From: Allobosea sp. LC85
Lineage (GTDB): Bacteria > Pseudomonadota > Alphaproteobacteria > Rhizobiales > Beijerinckiaceae
Assembly: GCF_000735605.1 (NCBI RefSeq)
Contig: NZ_JPKG01000029.1
Location: 93,476 to 157,475, forward strand
Direction: 5' to 3'
DNA length: 64,000 bases
The translations under genes were made by a program, and so were the position numbers. A model generated the notes under the pieces. That model was given only the letters and a program-made list of their open reading frames with translations, was not told the origin of the DNA and did not search any database. Shown here piece by piece: positions 9,111-16,853 of this stretch (the stretch's first letter is position 1; each line of letters opens with the position of its first letter).

Positions 9111-10223
9111 TCAGGCGGCGATCCCGGCCTCGGATGCCGGGAAGATGTGAAGGCGCTGCGGCGGAATGCGCAGGCCGACTTTCGTTCCGAGTTCGTGACG
9201 GGTGGTGTCGTCGACCGTGATCTGGCGGCCGGCGGCTTCGACCCGGTAGCGGTAGACCCCGCCGGGATAGGCGCGAGCGGCGATGCGTCCGGGCACCAGC
9301 AGGTCGTCGAAGGCCGGTGCATCAATCGCATCGAGGCGCGCGACATCGTCGCGGAAATAGGCGACGGCATCTCCGGCCGGCAAAGCATCGAATGCCTCGG
9401 ACGTGACCCGGGCCGAGGCGTCGCCCGCCCTCAGCGAAGCGCCGCCCTCGGAGCGCTCGACATGCAGGGGAAGGACATTCTCCGCGCCCATGAAATTCGC
9501 CACGAAAGCGGTCGCCGGGCGATCATAGACCTCTTCGGGCGTGCCGACTTGCGCAATCCGCCCCGCCTGCATGATGACGAGCCGGTCGGCCATGGTCATG
9601 GCCTCCTCGCGATCATGCGTGACATGGACGGCGGTCAGGCCGAGCCGCTGCTGGATCGCACGGATCTCGTGGCGCATCGTCATGCGGATCTTGGCGTCGA
9701 GATTGGAGAGCGGCTCGTCGAGCAGCAGAATGCCCGGATCGATCGCCAGCGCCCGGCCAAGCGCCACGCGCTGACGCTGCCCGCCGGAGAGCGCCGTGAC
9801 CTTGCGGCTCTCGTATCCCGTGAGACCGAGGAACTCGAGCATGGACGCAACCTTGGCGGCGATCTCGGCCTTGGACGCTCCACGCAGCTTCAGCCCGTAG
9901 CCGATATTCTGCAGCACCGTCATATGCGGCCAAAGCGCATAGGACTGGAAGACCATCGCCATCCCGCGCTTCTCCGGCGGGAGTGACGCGACATCAGTGC
10001 CGCCGACGATGATCGAACCGGATTGCACCGGCACGAAGCCGCTGAGCGAGCGCAGCAGGGTGGTCTTGCCGCAGCCGGACGAACCGAGAAGGGCCGTGAA
10101 GCTGCCGGGTGTGAAATCGAGGCTGACGCCGTGCAGCACCCGCGTGCCGCCATAGGCGACATGCAGGTCACGCACGCTGATGGCCGCGCCGCTGCGCGCC
10201 CTGTCCGGCACTCCCGCTTGCAA
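9111..10223 (-). CDS. ABC transporter ATP-binding protein (PotA/FbpC type)
   Basis: The product of about 370 residues has Walker A GSSGCGKTT, signature LSGGQRQRVALGRA, Walker B ILLLDEPLSNLD and the switch His in VHVTHDREEA, followed by a C-terminal TOBE-type regulatory domain. It energises the adjacent permeases at the cytoplasmic face. The start chosen is TTG at 10223 because AGGGGAGA at 10231-10238 is a good ribosome-binding site 7 bp upstream. A TTG at 10262 would add 13 residues, and a GTG lies 12 bp further downstream. It is first in the operon and divergent from the 2H phosphoesterase gene. Confidence 0.92.
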   Translation of the reverse strand: MQAGVPDRARSGAAISVRDLHVAYGGTRVLHGVSLDFTPGSFTALLGSSGCGKTTLLRSLSGFVPVQSGSIIVGGTDVASLPPEKRGMAMVFQSYALWPHMTVLQNIGYGLKLRGASKAEIAAKVASMLEFLGLTGYESRKVTALSGGQRQRVALGRALAIDPGILLLDEPLSNLDAKIRMTMRHEIRAIQQRLGLTAVHVTHDREEAMTMADRLVIMQAGRIAQVGTPEEVYDRPATAFVANFMGAENVLPLHVERSEGGASLRAGDASARVTSEAFDALPAGDAVAYFRDDVARLDAIDAPAFDDLLVPGRIAARAYPGGVYRYRVEAAGRQITVDDTTRHELGTKVGLRIPPQRLHIFPASEAGIAA

Positions 10224-10347
10224 AACGGCTTCTCCCCTGTCGCGACCTTTTTTCCAGCTCAATGGAATGTCTCTTCCATTTTATGGAGCGCTTGGAATAA
10301 ACATAACGAACACTCGCGCCGATGTGCAACAGGTTTGTGAAGCCTTG

Positions 10348-10866
10348 ATGTCACCCCCCATCCATTCGATCTGGCTGATGCCGAGCGCCGAGGACGGCGC
10401 GTTCCTCTCCGGTCTGGTCGCGGATCTCGCCGGCCGCTTTGGTACGCCGCTGTTCACGCCGCACCTGACGGTCAGGGGTGATACGGATCTGCCCGTTGCT
10501 GCGCTCGAAGCCGGGATTGCGGAGGCTGCGGCCACGATCCCGGCCTTCCGGGAGGCCGTCGCCGCGATCGAAACCAGCGATGGCTATTTCCGGTCCTTCT
10601 ATGCGCGCTTTCGCATCAGTGCGCCGCTGGAGCAGCTCAAGCAGCGATTGGACAGCGAAATGGCGGACAGCTTCATGCCGCATGTCTCGTTGCTCTATGG
10701 CCCCGTCGCGCCCGCCCCGAAGGCCTCGGCCGCGGCCGAGTTTCAGCGCATGCTGACCGGGAGAGCCATCACCTTTGACCGCCTCTGCGTGGTTCGGTCA
10801 GGCCAGGACATCCCCATTTCCGAATGGGCCGTGATCGAGACGGCACAGCTTGGCAAGGGAATCTAG
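10348..10866 (+). CDS. 2H phosphoesterase / 2'-5' RNA ligase-like protein
   Basis: The 172-residue protein contains two HxT/S-type motifs, PHLTVRG near residue 40 and PHVSLLYG near residue 118. These form the bipartite active site of the 2H phosphoesterase fold (cyclic phosphodiesterases, LigT/ThpR-like proteins). Such enzymes open 2',3'-cyclic phosphates or related ends; the substrate here is unknown. The ATG at 10348 is chosen because the sequence further upstream reads as intergenic. The gene is divergent from the ABC operon and convergent with the SDR gene, so it is probably a stand-alone housekeeping gene. Confidence 0.8.
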   Translation: MSPPIHSIWLMPSAEDGAFLSGLVADLAGRFGTPLFTPHLTVRGDTDLPVAALEAGIAEAAATIPAFREAVAAIETSDGYFRSFYARFRISAPLEQLKQRLDSEMADSFMPHVSLLYGPVAPAPKASAAAEFQRMLTGRAITFDRLCVVRSGQDIPISEWAVIETAQLGKGI

Positions 10867-10988
10867 TCTAGAACCTCAGCCGCCCGCGCTCCGCACTCGG
10901 CGGAGGTCGGGCATCGGCAGGTCGCGCGCAGGACCGGGATGGACCAGGCGACGCCGCTCTGATCGTCCCGGCCGGGGAACTCGCTACC

Positions 10989-11012
10989 GGCAGAAAGGCG
11001 TTCCTTCCTGCC
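10989..11012. terminator. Hairpin between convergent genes (possible bidirectional terminator)
   Basis: GGCAGAAAGG (10989-10998) pairs with CCTTCCTGCC (11003-11012) with one mismatch and a four-base loop. It lies in the 222-bp gap between the convergent 2H phosphoesterase and SDR genes. There is no strong T-run, so it is only a candidate terminator. Confidence 0.4.
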
Positions 11013-11031
11013 GCGGATCAATCGCGGCGCG

Positions 11032-11060
11032 GCTCATTTGTTCACACAGGTCAAATGAGC
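11032..11060. repeat. Perfect 9-bp inverted repeat
   Basis: GCTCATTTG (11032-11040) and CAAATGAGC (11052-11060) are perfect inverted repeats separated by 11 bp, just beyond the 3' end of the SDR gene. This could be a transcript-end hairpin for the long minus-strand operon or a protein-binding site. Confidence 0.45.
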
Positions 11061-11088
11061 ACGCGCCCATGCCCCAATCCCCTGGGAA

Positions 11089-11874
11089 TTAGATCCCGCG
11101 GATCAGCCCGCCATCAACCCGAATCTTGGCGCCCGTGACATAGGATGCCCGCTCGCTGGCAAGGAATGCGACGACATCCGCGAATTCCTGCGGCTTGCCG
11201 TAGCGGCCAGTCGGAATCGTGGCGATCGAGGCCTTCGTGATCGCGTCCTTCGTCGCGCCGGCTCGCGTCGCAGCTGCGTCGTCGAGCTGATCCACGCGCT
11301 CGGTGTGGATGCGGCCGGGCAGCACGACATTCACGGTCACGCCCTGCGCGGCAACCTCGGAGGCCAGCGTCTTCGACCAGCCGACGACTGCGGCACGCAC
11401 GCCATTGGAGAGCGCAAGGCGAGGAATCGGCTGCTCGACGCCGGAGGAGACGATGGTGACGATCCGGCCCCAGCCCCGCTCGGTCATGCCTGGGAGCAGG
11501 CGCTGCGCGACATGAAACAGGTTGGCCGCCATCGCCTCGAAATGCATCAGCCAATCCTGCCGCTTCGCGTCGCGGGCCTCGCCCGGCGGCGGTCCACCGG
11601 AATTGCCGATAAGGATATCGACGCCGCCCTCGGCGATCAGCCTGTCGGCCAGCGCATCGATCGAGGCGATATCCGCAAGGTCGAGCTTGGCGGCAACCAC
11701 CCGGCTGCGCTGCTCAGCCGGCAGCTCGCCGATCCAGGCAGAGAGCGCGTCCTGATTGCGCGCAGCCGCGATCACGGTCACACCTTCGGCGGCGAGCGTG
11801 CGCGCGATCGTCGCGCCGAGGCCGCGACTGGCACCAAGCACCAATGCGCGCTTTCCGTTAATGCCCAGATCCAT
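11089..11874 (-). CDS. SDR family NAD(P)-dependent oxidoreductase
   Basis: The 261-residue protein has the classical SDR features: the cofactor-binding GASRGLG near residue 15, NSGG in place of NNAG near residue 92, a catalytic Ser in IVSSG near residue 143 and a C-terminal VDGG. The usual Y-x-x-x-K is not obvious: where YxxxK should stand the sequence reads LALSNGVRAAVVGWSK, so the catalytic Tyr appears to be replaced, as in the atypical SDRs annotated near FabG. Its start overlaps the previous stop by one base (TGATG), making it the last gene of a seven-gene operon. The substrate is unknown. Confidence 0.85.
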   Translation of the reverse strand: MDLGINGKRALVLGASRGLGATIARTLAAEGVTVIAAARNQDALSAWIGELPAEQRSRVVAAKLDLADIASIDALADRLIAEGGVDILIGNSGGPPPGEARDAKRQDWLMHFEAMAANLFHVAQRLLPGMTERGWGRIVTIVSSGVEQPIPRLALSNGVRAAVVGWSKTLASEVAAQGVTVNVVLPGRIHTERVDQLDDAAATRAGATKDAITKASIATIPTGRYGKPQEFADVVAFLASERASYVTGAKIRVDGGLIRGI

Positions 11875-12806
11875 CAGTTGATCTCCTTGAGGCGCCGCGT
11901 CTGACGGGCGACGAGACGTTCGATGTCGGCAATGTCGGCCGCCGAGAGGGTCGAACCGGGGCTGCGCACCGTGCCCGACGCGATCGCGCCGCGCTTGGCG
12001 AGCAGATATTTGCGAATGGCGAGCCCGTGGCCGGGCTGCTGCTCATAGCGCGCCAGCGGCAGATAGGCGTCGAACAGGTCATGGGCGCGTTCGACGTCCC
12101 CGGCGGCATGGGCCTTCCAGACATCGACCATCATCTCTGGATAGGCAAATCCGGTCATGGCGCCATCGGCCCCGCGCGACAATTCCTCCGGCAGGAACAT
12201 CGCGCCGTTCCCCGCGAGGATCGAGATGCGCCGCGCGCCGTTCTTGTCACTCGCCGCACGCAGGGCCGAGATCTTGGCGAGCCCCGGCCAGTCCTCGTGC
12301 TTCAGCATCACGCAGCTCGGCTGCGCCGCGACGATGCGCAGGATCACCGAGGAAGCGATCTGCACGGCCGTGACCAGCGGGAAATCCTGCAGTACGAAGG
12401 GGATCTTCGGTCCGAGCGTCTTTGCGACCATGTCGTAATAGGAGACGATCTGGTCGTCGGTCCGCAAGCTTGCGGGCGGCGCCACCATCACGCCCGCGGC
12501 TCCGTCGGCCATGACGCTGTCGCTCAGCTCCCGCATCGCGGCAAAGCCCGGCGCCGAGACGCCGACCACGACCGGGACGCGCTCCTGCACCCGCGCCAGA
12601 ACCCGCCGCACGAATGTCCGCGATTCCTCCGCCGTCAGCTTCGGCGCCTCGCCCATCATGCCGAGCACGGTCAGGCCCGTGGCGCCCTTCTCGAGGTAGA
12701 AATCGACCATGCGGTCGGTGCTCGGCAGGTCGAGCGCGCCCTCCTCCGTGAACGGCGTGACCGCAATCACATAGACGCCCTTCGCGCCTTCATCCAACAA
12801 CACCAT
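11874..12806 (-). CDS. Dihydrodipicolinate synthase/N-acetylneuraminate lyase family protein
   Basis: The 310-residue protein fits the DapA/NanA TIM-barrel family. The pyruvate-binding loop reads GMMGEAPKL near residue 50, and the Schiff-base lysine is the K of VMLKHEDWPG near residue 170. The position of the YNxP motif reads LQDFPL, so the usual catalytic tyrosine is missing, which argues against true DapA activity. Members of this kind cleave or condense 2-oxo acids with an aldehyde. In this operon it may split a 2-oxo acid produced by the FAD oxidase, but that is inference. Confidence 0.87.
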   Translation of the reverse strand: MVLLDEGAKGVYVIAVTPFTEEGALDLPSTDRMVDFYLEKGATGLTVLGMMGEAPKLTAEESRTFVRRVLARVQERVPVVVGVSAPGFAAMRELSDSVMADGAAGVMVAPPASLRTDDQIVSYYDMVAKTLGPKIPFVLQDFPLVTAVQIASSVILRIVAAQPSCVMLKHEDWPGLAKISALRAASDKNGARRISILAGNGAMFLPEELSRGADGAMTGFAYPEMMVDVWKAHAAGDVERAHDLFDAYLPLARYEQQPGHGLAIRKYLLAKRGAIASGTVRSPGSTLSAADIADIERLVARQTRRLKEIN

Positions 12807-12814
12807 GATGATCC

Positions 12815-14239
12815 TCAGTTCTTGATGGGGTCGGGCAGCAATTTGCCCGGATTAAGCAGACCGTGGGGGTCGAACAGGGTTTTGAGCGAACGCATCAGGT
12901 CCAGCTCGATCGGAGCCTTGCAGCGCGGCATCTCCGAGACCCGAAGTTGGCCGATGCCATGCTCGGCGCTGATCGACCCGCGGCGCTTGCGCGTCTCGTC
13001 ATGCACGATGCGGGTGAGCTCTGGTGCGAGGGCGGCGAATTCTGCATCGCCCTGTCCAACACGCGGCAGAAGATTGTAGTGCAGGTTGCCGTCCCCGAGA
13101 TGGCCGAACACGATCGGGCGCACCCCGGGCGCGGCGGCGATGACAGCCGCGTCGGCGGCTGCGACGAAATCGGCCATGGCCGCGACCGGCACCGAGACAT
13201 CGTGCTTGGCAGCCTTGCCTTCGCGGACCAGGGCTTCCGAGACGCCTTCGCGGATACGCCAGAACGCCTTGGCCTGCGCACCATCCTGGGCGATGGCGGC
13301 GTCGAGGGCGATCTCCGCCTCGATGGCCTGCGTCAACGCGCCTTCGAGCCGCTCCGTCAGCGCCACCTCGTCATCCGCATCGGATAATTCGATCAGCACC
13401 GCCGCGGGCGGAAGGGCGCCGAGCGGCAACCGCGCCTCGGTGACGTGCTTCAGGATGAGCGAGAGGCAATCGCCGGTCATGAATTCGAAGGCGGTCAGAC
13501 GATCGCCACAGCGCGCGCGCACCGAGGACAGCAACGACAGGGCGGCGCTCGCGTCATGCAACGCGACGAAGGCTGTCGCGCGCGCCAACGGTTGAGGAAA
13601 CAGTTTCAGGACTGCGCCGGTGATGACGCCCAGCGTCCCTTCCGATCCGATGAACAGCTCCCGCAAGGCGTAGCCGGTATTGTCCTTGCGTAATGCGGTG
13701 AGGCCGTCCCAGATCCTCCCGTCCGGCAATACGACCTCGAGGCCGAGCGTCAGTTCGCGCATCGTGCCGTAGCGCAGCACGGCGACGCCGCCGGCATTCG
13801 CCGCGAGATTCCCGCCGATCGTGCAGCTCCCCTCGGCCCCGAGGCTGAGCGGGAAGAAGCGCGCGGCCGCCTTCGCAGCCTCCTGGACCTTGGCCAGTAC
13901 GGCGCCGGCATCGACCGTCATCGTGTTGCCGACCGGATCGACCGCGCGGATCCGGTTCATGCGCGTCAGCGACAATACGATGGCGCGTCCCGACATGTCC
14001 GGCGTCGCGCCGCCCGACATGCTGGTGTTGCCGCCTTGGGGGACGACCGGGCACCTCCGCGCCGCGCAAAGCGCCATCACGGCCGCGACCTCCTCGGTCG
14101 AACCGGGCCGAACGACGGCTGCAGCAGCGCCCCTGTATTTGCCGAGCCAATCCGTCAGGAACGGCGCCTGCGCTTCGGCGCCGGCAAGCACATGCCTCTC
14201 ACCGACGATGTCGGCGAGGCGCGCAACAAGGTCCATCAC
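12815..14239 (-). CDS. FAD-binding oxidase/dehydrogenase, GlcD/D-lactate dehydrogenase type
   Basis: The 474-residue protein has an N-terminal FAD_binding_4 domain (PQGGNTSMSGG near residue 68, with GAEGSCTIGGNLAANAGG near 135) and a C-terminal FAD-oxidase_C domain ending with SAEHGIGQLR near residue 435. Members oxidise D-2-hydroxy acids such as D-lactate, glycolate or 2-hydroxyglutarate to 2-oxo acids. The gene overlaps the racemase gene upstream by 4 bp and lies 8 bp from the lyase gene, so a 2-oxo acid product could pass directly to the lyase. The specific substrate is not visible. Confidence 0.9.
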   Translation of the reverse strand: MMDLVARLADIVGERHVLAGAEAQAPFLTDWLGKYRGAAAAVVRPGSTEEVAAVMALCAARRCPVVPQGGNTSMSGGATPDMSGRAIVLSLTRMNRIRAVDPVGNTMTVDAGAVLAKVQEAAKAAARFFPLSLGAEGSCTIGGNLAANAGGVAVLRYGTMRELTLGLEVVLPDGRIWDGLTALRKDNTGYALRELFIGSEGTLGVITGAVLKLFPQPLARATAFVALHDASAALSLLSSVRARCGDRLTAFEFMTGDCLSLILKHVTEARLPLGALPPAAVLIELSDADDEVALTERLEGALTQAIEAEIALDAAIAQDGAQAKAFWRIREGVSEALVREGKAAKHDVSVPVAAMADFVAAADAAVIAAAPGVRPIVFGHLGDGNLHYNLLPRVGQGDAEFAALAPELTRIVHDETRKRRGSISAEHGIGQLRVSEMPRCKAPIELDLMRSLKTLFDPHGLLNPGKLLPDPIKN

Positions 14240-14925
14240 GCAGCATTCCCCTGGAGCGGGCGCCCGCCCCAGCCGAGCCGGGCGCGGCCGATCGCCATGG
14301 TCACCGCTGCCTGCGTCGGCTCGACCACGGGCACACCGAGCGCTTTCTCGAGCGGTTCGCGGAAACGCGCCATGCCGGCGCAGCCCATCACCAACACATC
14401 GGCGTGATGGGTGTCGCGCAGGCTGCGCCCGACTTCGGTCATCCGTCCCATGGTCCGCGCGTCATCGGCGAGCTCGGCCACCGTCAGGCCGATCGACAGA
14501 TCGCCGGCCAGGCGATCCGTCACCCCCATCGCGCCGAAATAGCGCAAATGACGCGGGATCGAGCCCGGCAGAATGGCGATCACGCCGAAGCGCTGGCCCA
14601 GCGTCAAGGCGGTCAGGACCCCACACTCGGCAATGCCCAGCACCGGCTTCTCACTCTGCTCGCGCAGGGCATACATGCCCGGGTCGGAGAAACAGGCGAT
14701 GACGAAGGCCGAAGCCTCGTTCTCCAGCGCGGCCGCCCGCCTCAGCATGGGCGAGATCAGGCCGTCGATATCGCGCTGGGACTGGATGCCAGGGGGCCCC
14801 TCGGCCAGGGTCAGGCACTCGATCGCCGGACCATCGACCGAGCGGAGCGGCGCCACCGCGCTATCGATGCCGGCGGTCACTGCCCCGTTCGAATTGGGGT
14901 TGATGACAAAGATCGTGCCGCTCAC
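14236..14925 (-). CDS. Aspartate/glutamate racemase family protein (hydantoin racemase-like)
   Basis: The 229-residue protein has both catalytic cysteines expected for the family, Cys78 in VIACFSDPG and Cys182 in VMGCAGM, and an N-terminal INPNSN segment typical of hydantoin racemases. Such enzymes interconvert D- and L-5-substituted hydantoins or related compounds without a cofactor. The neighbouring amidohydrolase and carbamoylase-like genes support a ureide racemisation role; allantoin racemase and maleate/Asp racemases are close alternatives. The gene overlaps both neighbours by 4 bp. Confidence 0.88.
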   Translation of the reverse strand: MSGTIFVINPNSNGAVTAGIDSAVAPLRSVDGPAIECLTLAEGPPGIQSQRDIDGLISPMLRRAAALENEASAFVIACFSDPGMYALREQSEKPVLGIAECGVLTALTLGQRFGVIAILPGSIPRHLRYFGAMGVTDRLAGDLSIGLTVAELADDARTMGRMTEVGRSLRDTHHADVLVMGCAGMARFREPLEKALGVPVVEPTQAAVTMAIGRARLGWGGRPLQGNAA

Positions 14926-15593
14926 GGGACCTCTCCTTCCGGCTTCGTGCGCCGCGCATCCTGTCGCGCGCGCCAGGTGTCGAGCGTCTGGCGCGGCGCC
15001 TGGAAGCGGTCGCGCATGGTGACATACCAGTCGGCGCCATGCAGGCGGCCGACGAGGTCGAGCTTGTCGATGTCGACATGCAGCCGCTCATCGACCGCCC
15101 CATCGCGAATATGGATGTGCTGGATTTCGCCGACGACGAGATTGCGATGGCGTGTGCCCAGCGACAGCGACACCGTCTCGCGGCATTCGAGCTGGACCGG
15201 AGACGCTGCGAGGCGCGGCGCGGCGACCTTGCGGCCGGGCGCGGTTTCAAGCCCGGCGGCCGCGATCTCATCGACATCGCCGGGAAAATCGATCGCGCAG
15301 ACCTGCATCGCATCGACGAGTGCCCTGTCGACGAGGTTGACGACGAAGGTCCCCGTGGCGCGGATGTTGCGCATCGTGTCTTTCATCGGAGTGTCGCCCA
15401 GATCACGGCCCTCGATGCCGAGCACGACGAGTGGCGGCGCGTGACTGAAGACGTTGAAGAAGCTGAAGGGCGCAGCATTGGCGTGACCCTGCGCATTCAC
15501 CGTGGTGACGAGCGCGATCGGCCGCGGCAATACGGTGTTGACGAGCAGCTTGTAGAGATCGCGCTCGGCAAGATCAGTGACGGACCATTCCAT
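14922..15593 (-). CDS. Flavin reductase-like (FMN-binding split-barrel) protein
   Basis: From the ATG at 15593 the protein has 223 residues and the DIM6/NTAB-type flavin-reductase fold: PRPIALVTTVNAQG near residue 23, NAAPFSFFNVFS near residue 40 and a central GTFVVNLVD. Such proteins bind FMN and either reduce it for a partner oxygenase or act as flavin-dependent oxidoreductases. No oxygenase is encoded nearby, so the role here is open. It lies 4 bp from the M20 hydrolase gene and overlaps the racemase gene by 4 bp. Confidence 0.87.
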   Translation of the reverse strand: MEWSVTDLAERDLYKLLVNTVLPRPIALVTTVNAQGHANAAPFSFFNVFSHAPPLVVLGIEGRDLGDTPMKDTMRNIRATGTFVVNLVDRALVDAMQVCAIDFPGDVDEIAAAGLETAPGRKVAAPRLAASPVQLECRETVSLSLGTRHRNLVVGEIQHIHIRDGAVDERLHVDIDKLDLVGRLHGADWYVTMRDRFQAPRQTLDTWRARQDARRTKPEGEVP

Positions 15594-15597
15594 TGCG

Positions 15598-16842
15598 TCA
15601 ACCCAGCGTCGCGTCGAGCAGGCGCACCGTTTCGCCGAGGACGCGCGCGCCATCCGCGGCCTGGTGTGGCTCGATCGACTCTTCCGGCGCATGGCTGCGG
15701 CCATCGAGGCACGGCACAAAGATCATGCCGATCGGACCGGCGCGGGCGATGAAGACCCCGTCATGCCCGGCACCACTCGGCAGGTCCCGCGTCGACAGGC
15801 CGAGCGAGGCCGCGGCCGCCGCGATCGCCGAGCGCACGGCCGGCGCGCAGGCCGTCGGCGGTACATGGCTGATCGGTTCCGACCGCACAGTGAGACGCAG
15901 TGCTGCCAGTGCCGGCTTCAGATCACTGACCAGGTCCCCGCCGAACGCCTTGACCGCCGCCTCGTCGCCCGAGCGTACCTCGAGCGTCAGGACCGCCTCG
16001 CCAGGCACGGCATTGGCGGCATTGGGGCTGACCTCGATGCGACCGAAGGTGGCGACCAGGGGCTGGGGATCGTTCGCTCGCGCACCGGCGCGCTCGTAGG
16101 CGGCCTCGATCAGCTTTGCCGCGCCGACGAGCGCATCGGCGCGCAACGGCATCGGCGTCGCACCCGCATGGTCGGCCCGCCCGGATACGATGATGCGCTC
16201 GCGCCGGATGCCGACGATGTCGGTGACGACACCGATCGCCGTGCCCTGGCTTTCGAGCACGCGTCCCTGCTCGATATGCACCTCGACATAGGCTGCGACG
16301 CTGTCGGCGCCGCGCCGCACTGAAGCGAGTTCGTGCGGCCGGCCGCCGACCAAGCCGATGCCTTGACGCAAGGTCATGCCGTCGGGCCGCGTCAGCGCCA
16401 GCATCTCGTCGGAGAGCGCACCGGCAAGGGCACGGCTGCCGATGCAGGAGAGGCCGAACTCGCTCGGCTCCTCGGCCAGGAAGTCGTAGACCTCGAGCGA
16501 ATGCCGCAGCCGCTCGCCGCGCTCGACGACGCTCTGCGCAACGTCCAGACCCGCCAGCACGCCGAGAATCCCGTCATAGCGTCCGCCCGAAGGCACCGTG
16601 TCGGAATGCGAGCCGATGATGATCGGCTTCAACGAGGGGTCCGCGCCAGCGAGGCGGCCGACGAGATTGCCACCTGCATCGACCGTCGTCTCCAGACCGG
16701 CAGCGCGGAACTCCGCCATCAGCCATTTGCGCCCTTCCAGGAAGCGCGGCGTAAAGGAGCGCCGCGTCCAGGGACGATCGGGATCGGTGAACTTCGACAG
16801 CGCCTCGATGCGCCGCCACAAGCGATCTGCGTCGATCGACAT
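15598..16842 (-). CDS. Zn-dependent M20-family hydrolase (N-carbamoyl-amino-acid/allantoate amidohydrolase type)
   Basis: The 414-residue protein carries the metal ligands of the HyuC/AllC group: GSHSDTVPSGGRYDG near residue 80 (His and Asp), EEPSEFG near residue 120 and HIEQG near residue 188. The dimer domain reads GRADHAGATPMPLR. Enzymes of this group remove the carbamoyl group from N-carbamoyl-L-amino acids, ureidoglycine or beta-ureidopropionate, releasing CO2 and ammonia. It sits 11 bp after the amidohydrolase gene, so ring opening followed by decarbamoylation is the natural reading. The ATG at 16842 was chosen because the longer frame upstream overlaps that gene. Confidence 0.9.
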   Translation of the reverse strand: MSIDADRLWRRIEALSKFTDPDRPWTRRSFTPRFLEGRKWLMAEFRAAGLETTVDAGGNLVGRLAGADPSLKPIIIGSHSDTVPSGGRYDGILGVLAGLDVAQSVVERGERLRHSLEVYDFLAEEPSEFGLSCIGSRALAGALSDEMLALTRPDGMTLRQGIGLVGGRPHELASVRRGADSVAAYVEVHIEQGRVLESQGTAIGVVTDIVGIRRERIIVSGRADHAGATPMPLRADALVGAAKLIEAAYERAGARANDPQPLVATFGRIEVSPNAANAVPGEAVLTLEVRSGDEAAVKAFGGDLVSDLKPALAALRLTVRSEPISHVPPTACAPAVRSAIAAAAASLGLSTRDLPSGAGHDGVFIARAGPIGMIFVPCLDGRSHAPEESIEPHQAADGARVLGETVRLLDATLG

Positions 16843-16853
16843 CGGTCGTCGCC

